Source of the DNA: DATJHM01 sp035493895
GTDB lineage: Bacteria; Chloroflexota; Ktedonobacteria; Ktedonobacterales; Ktedonobacteraceae
DNA length: 64,000 nt
NCBI GenBank assembly: GCA_035493895.1
Contig: DATJHM010000162.1
Location: 29,947-93,946 of the forward strand
Direction of reading: 5' to 3'
Both the position numbers and the translations under genes were made by a program. Positions 23,655 to 32,144 of this stretch are shown here, in pieces (position 1 is the first letter of the stretch; each line of letters opens with the position of its first letter). The notes under the pieces were generated by a model. That model ran no database searches, had not been told where the DNA came from, and saw only the letters and a program-made list of their open reading frames with translations.

Positions 23655-24296
23655 ATGAAAATTGCATTGTTTGGTATCAGCGGTATGATTGGTCAGCGTG
23701 TCGCACAAGAGGCCCTCACACGTGGTCATGAGGTAAAGGGCATCGTGCGCGACCCTTCACGCTTCCAGAGCACCCATCCACAACTCACCGTCGTACAAGG
23801 CACCCTTTCCGATCCAGAGAGCGTGGCCCAGGTTGTAACTGGCTATGATGTGGTGGTCAATGCAACGGGACCCAGACATGATGGCAGTGACAGCCCACAA
23901 ACCTACCTGGATAACGCCCACGCCCTGCTTGAGGGCCTCAAACGCGCTGGCGTGCAGCGTCTGATCGTAGTCGGAGGCGCAGGCAGTCTGGAGATTGCTC
24001 CGGGAGTCCAGCTCGTTGACACCCCCGACTTCCCGGCCGCCTGGAAAGCTGGTGCCAGCGGCCTTCGTGATGCACTGGTCATTTACCGCGCCGCCGATCT
24101 GGATTGGACGTTCTTCAGCCCAGCAGCGATGATTGCCCCTGGCGAACGCACTGGCACCTACCGCACCGGCACCGATCAACTGCTCACCAATGATAAAGGG
24201 GAAAGTAATATTTCCGCCGAAGATTATGCCGTCGCCCTGCTCGACGAAATCGAAACGCCCCACTTCATTCGCCGCCGCTTTACCGTAGCATACTAG
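23655..24296 (+). CDS. NAD(P)-dependent oxidoreductase, NmrA/YwnB-like atypical SDR
   Basis: 213 residues with an N-terminal Rossmann motif GISGMIGQRVAQEALTRGH (GxxGxxG) and the family blocks VKGIVRDPSRF, DVVVNATGPR, LIVVGGAGSLEI, DLDWTFFSPAAMIAPGERTG and SAEDYAVALLDEIE. Proteins of this subgroup bind NADP and are often stress-linked; the reaction is unknown. AGAGGAG precedes the ATG. A regulator of the Rrf2 family lies directly upstream, as is common for this subgroup. A bidirectional-type terminator hairpin follows the stop. Confidence 0.87.
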   Translation: MKIALFGISGMIGQRVAQEALTRGHEVKGIVRDPSRFQSTHPQLTVVQGTLSDPESVAQVVTGYDVVVNATGPRHDGSDSPQTYLDNAHALLEGLKRAGVQRLIVVGGAGSLEIAPGVQLVDTPDFPAAWKAGASGLRDALVIYRAADLDWTFFSPAAMIAPGERTGTYRTGTDQLLTNDKGESNISAEDYAVALLDEIETPHFIRRRFTVAY

Positions 24297-24320
24297 CAAC
24301 CAATCCTCTCATTATATATT

Positions 24321-24359
24321 AGGAGCAGAACGCGAGATGCAGAGTAGCGTTCTGCTCCT
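24321..24359 (+). terminator. Intrinsic terminator, 13-bp perfect stem
   Basis: AGGAGCAGAACGC (24321-24333) pairs exactly with GCGTTCTGCTCCT (24347-24359); TCTCATT follows. It lies just after the NmrA-like gene. Confidence 0.7.
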
Positions 24360-24497
24360 TCTCATTATCTCAATACTACGGAAGGCACGTCTCTTTTTTA
24401 TGGGACGTCTTGCAATCAATCCTGTAATAGAAATATTCTCGTAGCATTGCTTTATAGAGTATAGTATTAAGAAGTAAATATCCAGGAGAACAAATTT

Positions 24498-24869
24498 ATG
24501 GAACCTGATCACTTCACTATACTGGGACACACCGTACGCGAAAGCAAAAAGCTCGAAGGGTTTTCGACACCAGCGGGCCTTTCTTCGGTAAACATGGTTT
24601 CCGACGAGGTCACGGCATGTTGTCCCATCACCAACCAGCGCGATTTTTATACGGTAAAAATCTTCTACGTTCCCGACGCATTCTGTCTGGAGAGTAAAAG
24701 CGTGAAGCTCTACCTCGCCAGTTTCACCAACGAAGGTATCTTCGCGGAAGCATTCGCCGTACAGATACGCAATGACGTGATCGAAGCAATTCATCCTCAT
24801 AGCTGTCGCGTCGAAATCATCCAGAAGCCACGAGGTGGCATTACAATTACCGCAGTTGCGGGCGAATAA
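24498..24869 (+). CDS. queF: NADPH-dependent 7-cyano-7-deazaguanine (preQ0) reductase
   Basis: A 123-residue unimodular QueF. The catalytic Cys is in TACCPITNQRDF (Cys42, the Cys before Pro), followed by the proton-donor Asp49, the family signature CLESKSVKLYLASF (QueF motif ESKSxK) and the closing PRGGI. It reduces preQ0 to preQ1 in queuosine synthesis in the cytoplasm. AGGAG lies at good spacing before the ATG. The next gene, a queuosine-precursor transporter, starts 17 bases after the stop, which supports the call. Earlier pathway genes (queC, queD, queE) are not in the window, so this cell may use imported preQ0 or make it elsewhere. I found no preQ1 riboswitch in the 200-base leader. Confidence 0.93.
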   Translation: MEPDHFTILGHTVRESKKLEGFSTPAGLSSVNMVSDEVTACCPITNQRDFYTVKIFYVPDAFCLESKSVKLYLASFTNEGIFAEAFAVQIRNDVIEAIHPHSCRVEIIQKPRGGITITAVAGE

Positions 24870-24886
24870 AACAAGAGGAGAGGTCA

Positions 24887-25594
24887 GTGAAATTCTCACC
24901 CTGGTTTCTGTTCATTGCGACCATTTTTACCACCTGCCTGATCACAGCCAATATTATTGCAGTCAAAATTATTTTTATTGCAGGTTTTGCGTTACCGGCC
25001 GGAGTCGTTATTTTCCCGCTCAGCTATCTCTTTGGCGATGTCCTCACCGAGGTTTATGGGTTTGGCGCAGCACGTATCGTCATCTGGTCAGGTTTTCTCT
25101 GTAATCTGGTGGCCGTGCTTGCATTTATGATTGCGGGTGTGCTGCCAGCAGCGCCATACTGGCATGACCAGAGCGCTTACACAGCCATTTTAGGCTTCAC
25201 CCCTCATCTCTTGCTAGCATCATTCATCTCGTTCTTATGCGGAGAATTTATGAACTCTTTTGTGCTGGCAAAATTAAAGATCGCCACGAAAGGACGTTAT
25301 CTCTGGCTACGCACTATTGGCTCAACTATTGTTGGCGAAGGAATTGATACCGTTATTTTTGTCTCGATTGCATTTATCGGATCGCTACCAGCATCGGCCA
25401 TCCTGACACTTATCCTCGCACAATGGGTCTTTAAAGTGCTCTACGAGGTGGTTGCTACACCGCTGACCTACTTCATCGTCGGATTCCTTAAAAGGAAAGA
25501 GCAACTGGATACCTACGACTATCATACAAATTTCAATCCCTTTCGTCTGTTCCTCACGCAGCCTGCAAAGGGACTTTCCCTCGGAGCCAAATAA
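24887..25594 (+). CDS. yhhQ: Queuosine precursor transporter (YhhQ/QPTR, VUT family)
   Basis: 235 residues with six predicted membrane helices. Family blocks: TANIIAVKIIFIAGFALPAG, VIFPLSYLFGDVLTEVYGF, the FMNSFVLAKLKIATKGRYLW loop with its acidic and basic residues, and GEGIDTVIFVSIAF. In E. coli, YhhQ imports preQ0/preQ1; pairing with queF here fits. GTG start with GAGGAG just upstream. It ends the queF operon, followed by a hairpin shared with the convergent LuxR-type gene. Confidence 0.9.
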   Translation: MKFSPWFLFIATIFTTCLITANIIAVKIIFIAGFALPAGVVIFPLSYLFGDVLTEVYGFGAARIVIWSGFLCNLVAVLAFMIAGVLPAAPYWHDQSAYTAILGFTPHLLLASFISFLCGEFMNSFVLAKLKIATKGRYLWLRTIGSTIVGEGIDTVIFVSIAFIGSLPASAILTLILAQWVFKVLYEVVATPLTYFIVGFLKRKEQLDTYDYHTNFNPFRLFLTQPAKGLSLGAK

Positions 25595-25637
25595 GCCGTA
25601 GCTCACACGGCATTTCTGGCTCTCTGCATAACTGAAG

Positions 25638-25677
25638 AGAGACTCACCGCCGTGCACAGGAAGGTTGATGAGTCTCT
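25638..25677. terminator. Terminator hairpin between convergent genes
   Basis: AGAGACTCA (25638-25646) pairs with TGAGTCTCT (25669-25677), then TTTCTTC. Loop of 22 bases. It ends the queF-yhhQ transcript. Confidence 0.6.
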
Positions 25678-25701
25678 TTCTTCTGTACGCTTTTCTACTT
25701 C

Positions 25702-28053
25702 TTAACTATCGGCAAGTGGAGTATTTTCTTGAGGGCTAATACTACTATTTTCCGCAAAAAGTTGATGCTCTATGGCAAAGCGGGTTGCGGCCTGACGTGA
25801 GTTCACGCCAAGTTTGCGGTAAATAGTACGCAGGTGCGCGCTGACCGTGCGTGAGCTAAGCGTGAATTCTTTCGCCACCTGAGCATCAGAGTAACCAGCC
25901 GCAACCAGGCGTAATACATCCATTTCGCGCTGACTGAGTCCTGCTGGATACGAGGAGGGCGATGGTGCCTGTGTGGACTGCTCTTCCACCAGCAAACGAG
26001 CTTCCTCGCAAGCCTGATCTGTGGTAAGAGAGGCACCGGCAGACCAGCATTCCGCAAAGGCTGCTTCGCCAAGGTGAAGACGTAAAGGTAGCAACTCGCG
26101 CTCGCGCATCTCGTGTAGTCCGGGCGGCAACAGGATACCAATCATGGCACGCAGAGTATGTGTAATCGAAAAAAGACGTGTGGCGCATTCTCTCTCATCT
26201 CTGACTCTCGCGATCGTCGCCGCAGCTTCCAGTACAAGCACAGCACCCAATGGTTGCTTCAACTTTGTGACCAACGATAACGCCTCACGGCAGGCCTCGT
26301 TCGCTAACGTATCCTCTCCTGCCAGCGCTGCCACCCTGGCTTGAGTGCTGAGGTCATAGACCAGCATGCCATAATCTTGCAGCGAACTCCGAATCTCAAT
26401 CACCTTCTGTAATAACGTTAGCGACTGCTGATACTTATGCTGAAGCAACTCCGACAGTGCAATGGCAGCCAGACACGCAACAATCCCGTGTTGATTATCA
26501 ATTTCCTGAAAGATATGTAACCCTTCAGAGCACAATCGGATCGACTCTTCACCGTCACCCAGATAAAAAGCATTCCACCCCAAAGAACACAGTGTCTCAG
26601 CCAGACCAGTCCTGTTATGCATCTCTTGCATATACGCTACTCGTGTTTCTAGAAGGGAGCGAATGCGCAGATACTCACCCTGGAAGCGAAGAATTTCAAC
26701 GAGAGACTGTACAATTGGAGCCTGACGAGACGGCGAACCAGCAAAAGCGGCCAGCAAGGTCTCATACCAATGGTATCCCTCTTGCAGATGACTCTGTATG
26801 ACCCAAAAATGTTCCAGAGCACAGGCTATCCTGCTCGTTATCTCTAAAGCGCCAGCGGCATACGAACGCTCCAGGGCCATATGCAGGTTCTCAGTTTCGT
26901 TCTCCAGACAGATAAGCCAATCGTGCTGTTGAGCGCCACGGAGATGCGCAGCCGCCTCCTCTGCAAAGTGCAAATACCAGGTCCAATACCGCTCTTCAAG
27001 TGATGTAGCCTCTTCTGAACACTGATAGTGTTGTTGGGCATAGAGCTGCACGGTTTCAAGCAGATGATAGCGTACCAGACCATCCGCACATTCAGCGACC
27101 ACGAGCGACTTATTCACAAGATTCGTCAGAATCTCCAGGGCATCATACGGTCCAGTCTTCTCATCCAGGCAGATATTCTCCAGAGCATCCAGGGTCCAGC
27201 TCCCGGGAAAAATAGCGAGACGTTCAAAAACAACTTGCTCGGGGACAGAAAGAAGAGCGTAGCTCCAGTCAAGCGTGGCCTGAAGCGTCTGGTGGCGCGT
27301 CGGAGCAATCCGACTGCCCTGCTTGAGCACCTGAAAACGTTCGCTCAAGCGAGCTGCCAGTTGCTCTACCGAGAACATCGTCAGGCGCGCGGCCGCCAGT
27401 TCCAGAGCAAGGGGCAATCCATCCAGGCTGGCACAGATCTGAGCCACGGCCAGACTATTCTGCGGCGTGATCGCAAATTGCGGATTGACGGCAGAAGCAC
27501 GATCAAGCCACAACTGCACCGACTCGTAGGAAAGGAGTTGCTCCGGCTCGAAACGCGTAGTCGGAGAGACAATAGGAGAGGATAAAGGTGACAGACGCCA
27601 GAGAACTTCTCCCGTAATACCTAATTGCTCGCGACTCGTCGTGAACAGCGTCACATGAGCACAGGTAGCCAGCAGGGAAGCAACCAGTTCAGCGCAGGCT
27701 TCGAGGAGATGCTCGCAATTATCCAGCAACAGCAAAACATGCTTCGTACGAAATTGTTCGATCAAGATAGCCAGTGGCGAAAGTTCCCCATGCTCACGCA
27801 GACCGCAGGTTCTCATAATAACCTGAGGAAGCAGCGCAGGATCAGAGAGAGAGGCCAGTTCGATACACCAGATACCATCAGGAAATAGATCCTCCAATGC
27901 AGCAGCTACCTGCAATGCAAGGCGTGTTTTTCCGATCCCGCCTATACCGAGCAGCGTCACAAGGCGTTTTGAGTGCAGGAGTTGCCCGACAGCACTCAAA
28001 TCCTCTTCACGACCGACAAATGTCGTCAAATGACAGGGTAAATTTGTTCTCAT
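25702..28053 (-). CDS. LuxR-family regulator with N-terminal NB-ARC/AAA ATPase and TPR-like region
   Basis: About 783 residues from the ATG at 28053 (MRTNLPCHLTTFVGRE). An ATPase domain with Walker A GIGGIGKTRLAL and Walker B VLLLLDNCEHLL is followed by an NB-ARC-type tail (SLDGLPLALELAAARL), helical repeat segments (about 350-680) and a C-terminal LuxR helix-turn-helix (LSQREMDVLRLVAAGYSDAQVAKEFTLSSRTVSAHLRTIYRKLG, quoted in parts). Proteins of this plan are common in Chloroflexota and Actinobacteria and switch on target genes when the repeat domain binds a signal. A longer frame begins at 28173, but the FVGRE block normally lies near the N-terminus. It stands alone; the divergent mntH gene may or may not be its target. 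Confidence 0.88.
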   Translation of the reverse strand: MRTNLPCHLTTFVGREEDLSAVGQLLHSKRLVTLLGIGGIGKTRLALQVAAALEDLFPDGIWCIELASLSDPALLPQVIMRTCGLREHGELSPLAILIEQFRTKHVLLLLDNCEHLLEACAELVASLLATCAHVTLFTTSREQLGITGEVLWRLSPLSSPIVSPTTRFEPEQLLSYESVQLWLDRASAVNPQFAITPQNSLAVAQICASLDGLPLALELAAARLTMFSVEQLAARLSERFQVLKQGSRIAPTRHQTLQATLDWSYALLSVPEQVVFERLAIFPGSWTLDALENICLDEKTGPYDALEILTNLVNKSLVVAECADGLVRYHLLETVQLYAQQHYQCSEEATSLEERYWTWYLHFAEEAAAHLRGAQQHDWLICLENETENLHMALERSYAAGALEITSRIACALEHFWVIQSHLQEGYHWYETLLAAFAGSPSRQAPIVQSLVEILRFQGEYLRIRSLLETRVAYMQEMHNRTGLAETLCSLGWNAFYLGDGEESIRLCSEGLHIFQEIDNQHGIVACLAAIALSELLQHKYQQSLTLLQKVIEIRSSLQDYGMLVYDLSTQARVAALAGEDTLANEACREALSLVTKLKQPLGAVLVLEAAATIARVRDERECATRLFSITHTLRAMIGILLPPGLHEMRERELLPLRLHLGEAAFAECWSAGASLTTDQACEEARLLVEEQSTQAPSPSSYPAGLSQREMDVLRLVAAGYSDAQVAKEFTLSSRTVSAHLRTIYRKLGVNSRQAATRFAIEHQLFAENSSISPQENTPLADS

Positions 28054-28291
28054 ATGTTCATAGTTTCTGCTAGAGATTTTCCCGATGAGCAATTTCTGTG
28101 GAATAGAATAGCCAACATTTATTATAGTATATCTACTGCATGTTACAAGTAAACATGGCTTTATGTAAAACATAAGTTTCTCGAAGATTCCTTAAAAATG
28201 GTAAATGCTTCCTCTCTTAAATTTCTCGTAAATTTCTCGTTCCGCCCCTCTTGACAAATTGTTTTATTTTGTGGTAATTACTATTTTATAG

Positions 28292-28313
28292 TGCTAAAAT
28301 TTTATATTTAGCA
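28292..28313. promoter_or_regulatory. Dyad before mntH, candidate metal-repressor operator
   Basis: TGCTAAA (28292-28298), 8 bases, TTTAGCA (28307-28313). A TATAGT -10-like box (28287-28292) touches it. The position upstream of a Mn transporter suggests an MntR/Fur-type operator, but the sequence does not equal a consensus I know. Confidence 0.45.
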
Positions 28314-28471
28314 TACAGAAATTGGGATTTTGCTCTATCAAGCAAGCTCCGTATTCTGCTCATACATACCATTAATTATCGAAGCCCCTCTTAGAAAGGG
28401 CATGTACATGGCAAGATGTATCGCCATGTGCACAAAACATCTTTTTTCTCAGCAACGTCAGGAGAAGAGGC

Positions 28472-29827
28472 ATGAGAACGTATCCACCCCTTCCCTCCTC
28501 ATCGGATGGATCTGATGGCGTAGCCCTTACAGGCCGCGCTGAAGGAACAGGGACACGAGCCGCGGCGCATCAGGCTCTGAGTGGGCACAAGAAGGGGCTA
28601 CTCGCAATTCTTCCATTTCTGGGCCCTGCTTTTATCGCCAGTGTGGCCTATATTGACCCGGGTAATTTTGCCACAAACATCCAGGGGGGCAGCACCTTTG
28701 GCTATAACTTGCTCTGGGTAATCGCCCTGGCAAATCTGATGGCGATGCTGCTGCAAACCATGTCCGCCAAGCTTGGCCTGGCAACGGGGCATAATCTGGC
28801 AGAGATGTCCCGGCTCCACTTTCGCAAGCCGGTAGTATATGCCATGTGGATTGCCTGTGAGATCATGGCAATGTCCACTGATCTTGCCGAATTTCTCGGA
28901 GCCAGTATCGCCTTCAACCTCTTGTTTGGCATCCCCCTACTTTATGCCACACTCATCACGGGAGTCATCACCTGTCTCATCTTGACGCTCGAGCGCCGTG
29001 GATTTCGTCCGTTAGAGGCCGTGATCATTGCGATGGTAGGAGTGATCGCCCTGTGTTACATACTCGAAACAGTTTTCTCGCATCCGAACTGGGGACAGGT
29101 AGGCTATCACACCGTTGTGCCCTGGTTGGGAGGGACACAGAGCGTGCTCTTCGCAGTAGGCATCATCGGGGCCACAGTGATGCCACACGTGATTTACCTG
29201 CACTCATCCCTGATGCAGCGACGAATTATCCCACGTAGCGAGCAGGAAGCACGGCGCATCTTCCGCTGGAGCATTCCAGATGTGGTGATTGCCATGGGCC
29301 TGGCAGGGCTGGTCAATATGGCGATGCTGTATATGGCCGCGGCAACGTTCCATGCTCACGGTCTGGGGGATGTATCCGACATTACCACCGCTTACCAGAC
29401 CCTGACGCCCTTGCTTGGAGGAGCCGCCAGCATCATCTTTGCAGTTTCATTACTGGCTTCGGGCCTCTCCAGTTCAACCGTTGGCACCATGGCTGGTCAG
29501 GTCATCATGCAAGGATTTGTGGGTTTCACCATTCCCATCTGGGTCAGACGTCTGATCACGATGATTCCAGCCGTAATCGTCGCTGCGATCGGCTTGAATC
29601 CGACAGACACCCTGGTAATCAGTCAGGTCGTATTGAGCTTCGTGCTCCCCTTGCCAGTAATCACGCTGATTATGTTTACGCGTCGACAAGACATTATGGG
29701 GACACTGATGAATAAAGCGATCACCACATGGGCAGCAATCGCCTGTAGCGTGCTCATTCTCAGCCTCAATATCTGGTTGCTCTACTCCACTTTTGCGCCA
29801 CACTTAGGATGGTGGCAGCCTGGTTAG
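28472..29827 (+). CDS. mntH: NRAMP-family divalent metal (Mn2+) transporter
   Basis: 451 residues with about 11 membrane helices. The NRAMP metal-site motif in helix 1 is present (YIDPGNFATNIQGGS, Asp and Asn of DPGN) and so is the helix-6 motif (ATVMPHVIYLHSSLMQRR, with MPH). It imports Mn2+ or Fe2+ with protons. The N-terminal 40 residues are hydrophilic and longer than in E. coli MntH. AGGAGAAGAGG is just upstream of the ATG. It is a single-gene unit: a dyad lies upstream and a very strong terminator downstream. With the ABC metal importer at 18.6-21.4 kb, the window has two separate uptake routes for transition metals. Confidence 0.93.
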   Translation: MRTYPPLPSSSDGSDGVALTGRAEGTGTRAAAHQALSGHKKGLLAILPFLGPAFIASVAYIDPGNFATNIQGGSTFGYNLLWVIALANLMAMLLQTMSAKLGLATGHNLAEMSRLHFRKPVVYAMWIACEIMAMSTDLAEFLGASIAFNLLFGIPLLYATLITGVITCLILTLERRGFRPLEAVIIAMVGVIALCYILETVFSHPNWGQVGYHTVVPWLGGTQSVLFAVGIIGATVMPHVIYLHSSLMQRRIIPRSEQEARRIFRWSIPDVVIAMGLAGLVNMAMLYMAAATFHAHGLGDVSDITTAYQTLTPLLGGAASIIFAVSLLASGLSSSTVGTMAGQVIMQGFVGFTIPIWVRRLITMIPAVIVAAIGLNPTDTLVISQVVLSFVLPLPVITLIMFTRRQDIMGTLMNKAITTWAAIACSVLILSLNIWLLYSTFAPHLGWWQPG

Positions 29828-29840
29828 TGTGAAATAGACG

Positions 29841-29878
29841 AAGGCAACCGCACGAAGGTCATTTCGTGCGGTTGCCTT
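29841..29878 (+). terminator. Strong intrinsic terminator of mntH
   Basis: A 16-bp perfect stem (29841-29856 with 29863-29878, loop GGTCAT) followed by TTTTCTTT. Confidence 0.85.
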
Positions 29879-29908
29879 TTTTCTTTATTATGAGCGATAG
29901 CGCTATGT

Positions 29909-31279
29909 TCATTTTCCGGATACAGCGACTACCTCATGCACACGTGTATTTGGCTCAAGCTGCATGAGCATGCCATATTTGGGACGCAGAGTCACCAGAG
30001 GCTGGAAGACCACACGCGCATTGGGAGACAGACGAGGCACATACCGCTGTAAGATCGTGGCAAGCAGCAATCTGGTCTCTAGTTGAGCAAAAGGCATACC
30101 GATACAAATGCGTGACCCCATGCCAAAGGGGAAATAGGCCCCCTGCGGCACCTTCTCTCCGTTCGCTGGATCCCAGCGCTCAGGTCGGAAGTTCTCCGGG
30201 TCCTTCCAGACATCGGGCAGATTATGCAAAACCCACTGACTGAGCACGAAAACGGTCCCGGCAGGGAAATGATAGCCATCCATCTCAAAATCCTCAATAG
30301 CCTGCCGTCCCTGCCTCCATGCGGGTGGATAGAAGCGCCACACCTCGTTGATGACCCATTCCAGATACGGCAGATTGCGCAAATCATCCAGAGTGGGAGT
30401 ACGCCCATGCAGGACCGTCTCCAGTTCCGTCAACAGCTTCTCCTGTACCTGTGGATGTTGAGAAAGGAGGTAGAAAGTCCAGGCCAGCGTATTCTGCGCC
30501 GTCTCATGTCCGGCAGCGACAAAGGTCAGGATGTGGTCATGCACCTGTTTGTCCGTCATGCCACCCTCTGCTTTCTGGGCAGCGAGGAGCATAGAGAGTA
30601 CATCACCTGTATCCTCCCCACCCTCCTGGCGTTGCTTGATAAGACCGTAGACAAACTCGTCGAGGGTGCGCACGCCCTCTGCGATTTGCGCCTCTGTCCT
30701 CGGACGTTTCAATCTCCCCTGAGCCATCGCAGGATTCTTATTTCCATTAATCACAAGGTCAAACGCATGGCCAAGTTTCTGTGTCAGTTCCAGCGAATCG
30801 ACATTAAACAATGTCTTCGTGATAATGCGCAGAGTCACCTTCTGCATCTCACTGGCAATGTTCACCGTGGCCCCCGGCTGCCAGCTCGCTAGCATCTCCT
30901 CAACGAGTTGTGTCATCACCGCACCATAGCTATCTACGCGATGTTTATGAAAAGCTGGTTGCACCAATTTGCGCTGCTGACGATGCTCATCGCCATCAAT
31001 AGTCAGCAACCCATCACCGAGAAAAAGCTTGATACCGGTATTATTAGCCGCAGCCGGTTTGCAAAAATTGCGCGCATTTTCCGTGAGAATGTAACGGATA
31101 TGCTCGGGACGGAAGACCAGCACAATTGGCCGTTTCCCAATATACACTGTAGCCATGCGCCCATACTTACGTTCTAAGGAACGAAAAAACTTCAGCGGCT
31201 GGCGCTGAAATGGTAGCAAGTTGCCAATGATCGGCAATCCTCCTGGACCAGGAGGAAGTGAAGCTTTTGTGGTCGTCAT
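29909..31279 (-). CDS. Cytochrome P450 monooxygenase
   Basis: 456 residues with the full P450 signature set: Pro-rich N-terminus (LPPGPGGLPIIGN), I-helix oxygen motif AGHETAQNT, K-helix ExxR as EVWR, and the heme loop FGMGSRICIGMPFAQLE with the axial Cys. It should insert oxygen into a hydrophobic substrate and needs external redox partners, none of which lies beside it. No membrane anchor is present, so it is soluble. It resembles the CYP102/CYP4-like group in length and motif order. A TetR-type gene lies upstream on the same strand with an 80-base gap carrying a dyad; the regulator probably controls the P450 gene. Confidence 0.93.
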   Translation of the reverse strand: MTTTKASLPPGPGGLPIIGNLLPFQRQPLKFFRSLERKYGRMATVYIGKRPIVLVFRPEHIRYILTENARNFCKPAAANNTGIKLFLGDGLLTIDGDEHRQQRKLVQPAFHKHRVDSYGAVMTQLVEEMLASWQPGATVNIASEMQKVTLRIITKTLFNVDSLELTQKLGHAFDLVINGNKNPAMAQGRLKRPRTEAQIAEGVRTLDEFVYGLIKQRQEGGEDTGDVLSMLLAAQKAEGGMTDKQVHDHILTFVAAGHETAQNTLAWTFYLLSQHPQVQEKLLTELETVLHGRTPTLDDLRNLPYLEWVINEVWRFYPPAWRQGRQAIEDFEMDGYHFPAGTVFVLSQWVLHNLPDVWKDPENFRPERWDPANGEKVPQGAYFPFGMGSRICIGMPFAQLETRLLLATILQRYVPRLSPNARVVFQPLVTLRPKYGMLMQLEPNTRVHEVVAVSGK

Positions 31280-31307
31280 TTGCTCGATTCCATTCTTTAT
31301 TGATTGC

Positions 31308-31321
31308 TCACGTGAACGTGA
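31308..31321. promoter_or_regulatory. Dyad TCACGT-GA-ACGTGA, candidate TetR operator
   Basis: A 14-base palindrome in the gap between the TetR-type gene and the P450 gene. TetR proteins bind such sites; the location suggests control of the P450 gene. It is next to an AGAC tandem repeat. Confidence 0.45.
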
Positions 31322-31339
31322 TAGACAGACAGACAGACA
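31322..31339. repeat. Tetranucleotide tandem repeat (AGAC)
   Basis: Four to five AGAC units follow the candidate operator. Slippage here would change spacing between the regulatory gene and the P450 promoter region. Confidence 0.6.
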
Positions 31340-31359
31340 AAACAGCGCAGGCTACTACC

Positions 31360-31965
31360 CTATAATGGCTCACCTGGATGCGAAGCTGCTTCGGGGAGAA
31401 GCGCATTCGCAAGCCATTCGACAAACATCTCTTCATAACGAGGAAGCTCATTCTCTTCAGATAACACATAGGTCTCGAAGATCCAGCGTTGAAAGCCAAT
31501 CAGGATCTCGACGAGAATCGTCGGATCATAGCGACGAATGTATCCCCGTTCCATGCGTTGCGCCAGCGCCTGCTGGATTTCATAAAAAAAAGGGCCACGG
31601 GTCTGCTCACCACGCCTGACACCTACGCTGCGCAGGCCCACATCCAGCAGAAAACACCTGACCAGATCGCTATTACGCTCCGCAAGTGAAAGCACGATCC
31701 GCACAAAACGCCGTATATCATCTTTATCTTCGAGCTCCTTGAGGACTGGCAAAATCGCCCTGGCCACTTCAATGTAAATGCCACGCGCCATCTCCTGCAC
31801 CATCTCTTCTTTAGAAGCAAAGTAGAGATACAGTGTGCTCACTACCACCCCGGCGCGCTTTGCGATATCGGAGAGACGGGCCTCGCTATAGCCCGACGCT
31901 AAAAAGACTTCTCTGGCTGCGCGTAATATGTCTTCTCGCCGATTTGGATCAGCCAACCGTGCCAT
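31360..31965 (-). CDS. TetR/AcrR-family transcriptional regulator
   Basis: 201 residues: N-terminal TetR helix-turn-helix (REDILRAAREVFLASGYSEA, then RLSDIAKRAGVVVSTLYLYFASKEEMV) and a helical ligand domain. It should repress its targets until a small hydrophobic ligand binds. GAGGG is placed before the ATG. The P450 gene follows on the same strand, so a ligand-inducible P450 unit is likely, and a self-repressed TetR-P450 pair is a familiar layout. The ligand cannot be predicted. Confidence 0.9.
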   Translation of the reverse strand: MARLADPNRREDILRAAREVFLASGYSEARLSDIAKRAGVVVSTLYLYFASKEEMVQEMARGIYIEVARAILPVLKELEDKDDIRRFVRIVLSLAERNSDLVRCFLLDVGLRSVGVRRGEQTRGPFFYEIQQALAQRMERGYIRRYDPTILVEILIGFQRWIFETYVLSEENELPRYEEMFVEWLANALLPEAASHPGEPL

Positions 31966-32144
31966 CCTATTTTCCCTCTTTGACCTTCCCTCTAAACATG
32001 ATTAATAAAAAAAGTTTTTTCATTAATTCAAACTATACGTAAAACGAAGGATCTTGTCAAGGGTTTTGAGTTTTACAAAGCAGAGATTTATCATTCTGGT
32101 ACGCTAAAAAGAGGAGCCGTGCTTATGTAGCAGAAAGTAGATCT

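Noticed and set aside
24360..24497. preQ1 riboswitch before queF
   Set aside because: No preQ1-I consensus (C-rich loop plus A-rich tail) could be placed; only a small unrelated stem is present.
24312..24899. 195-residue frame antisense to queF
   Set aside because: queF on the plus strand has clear catalytic motifs; the antisense frame has none and crosses a terminator hairpin.
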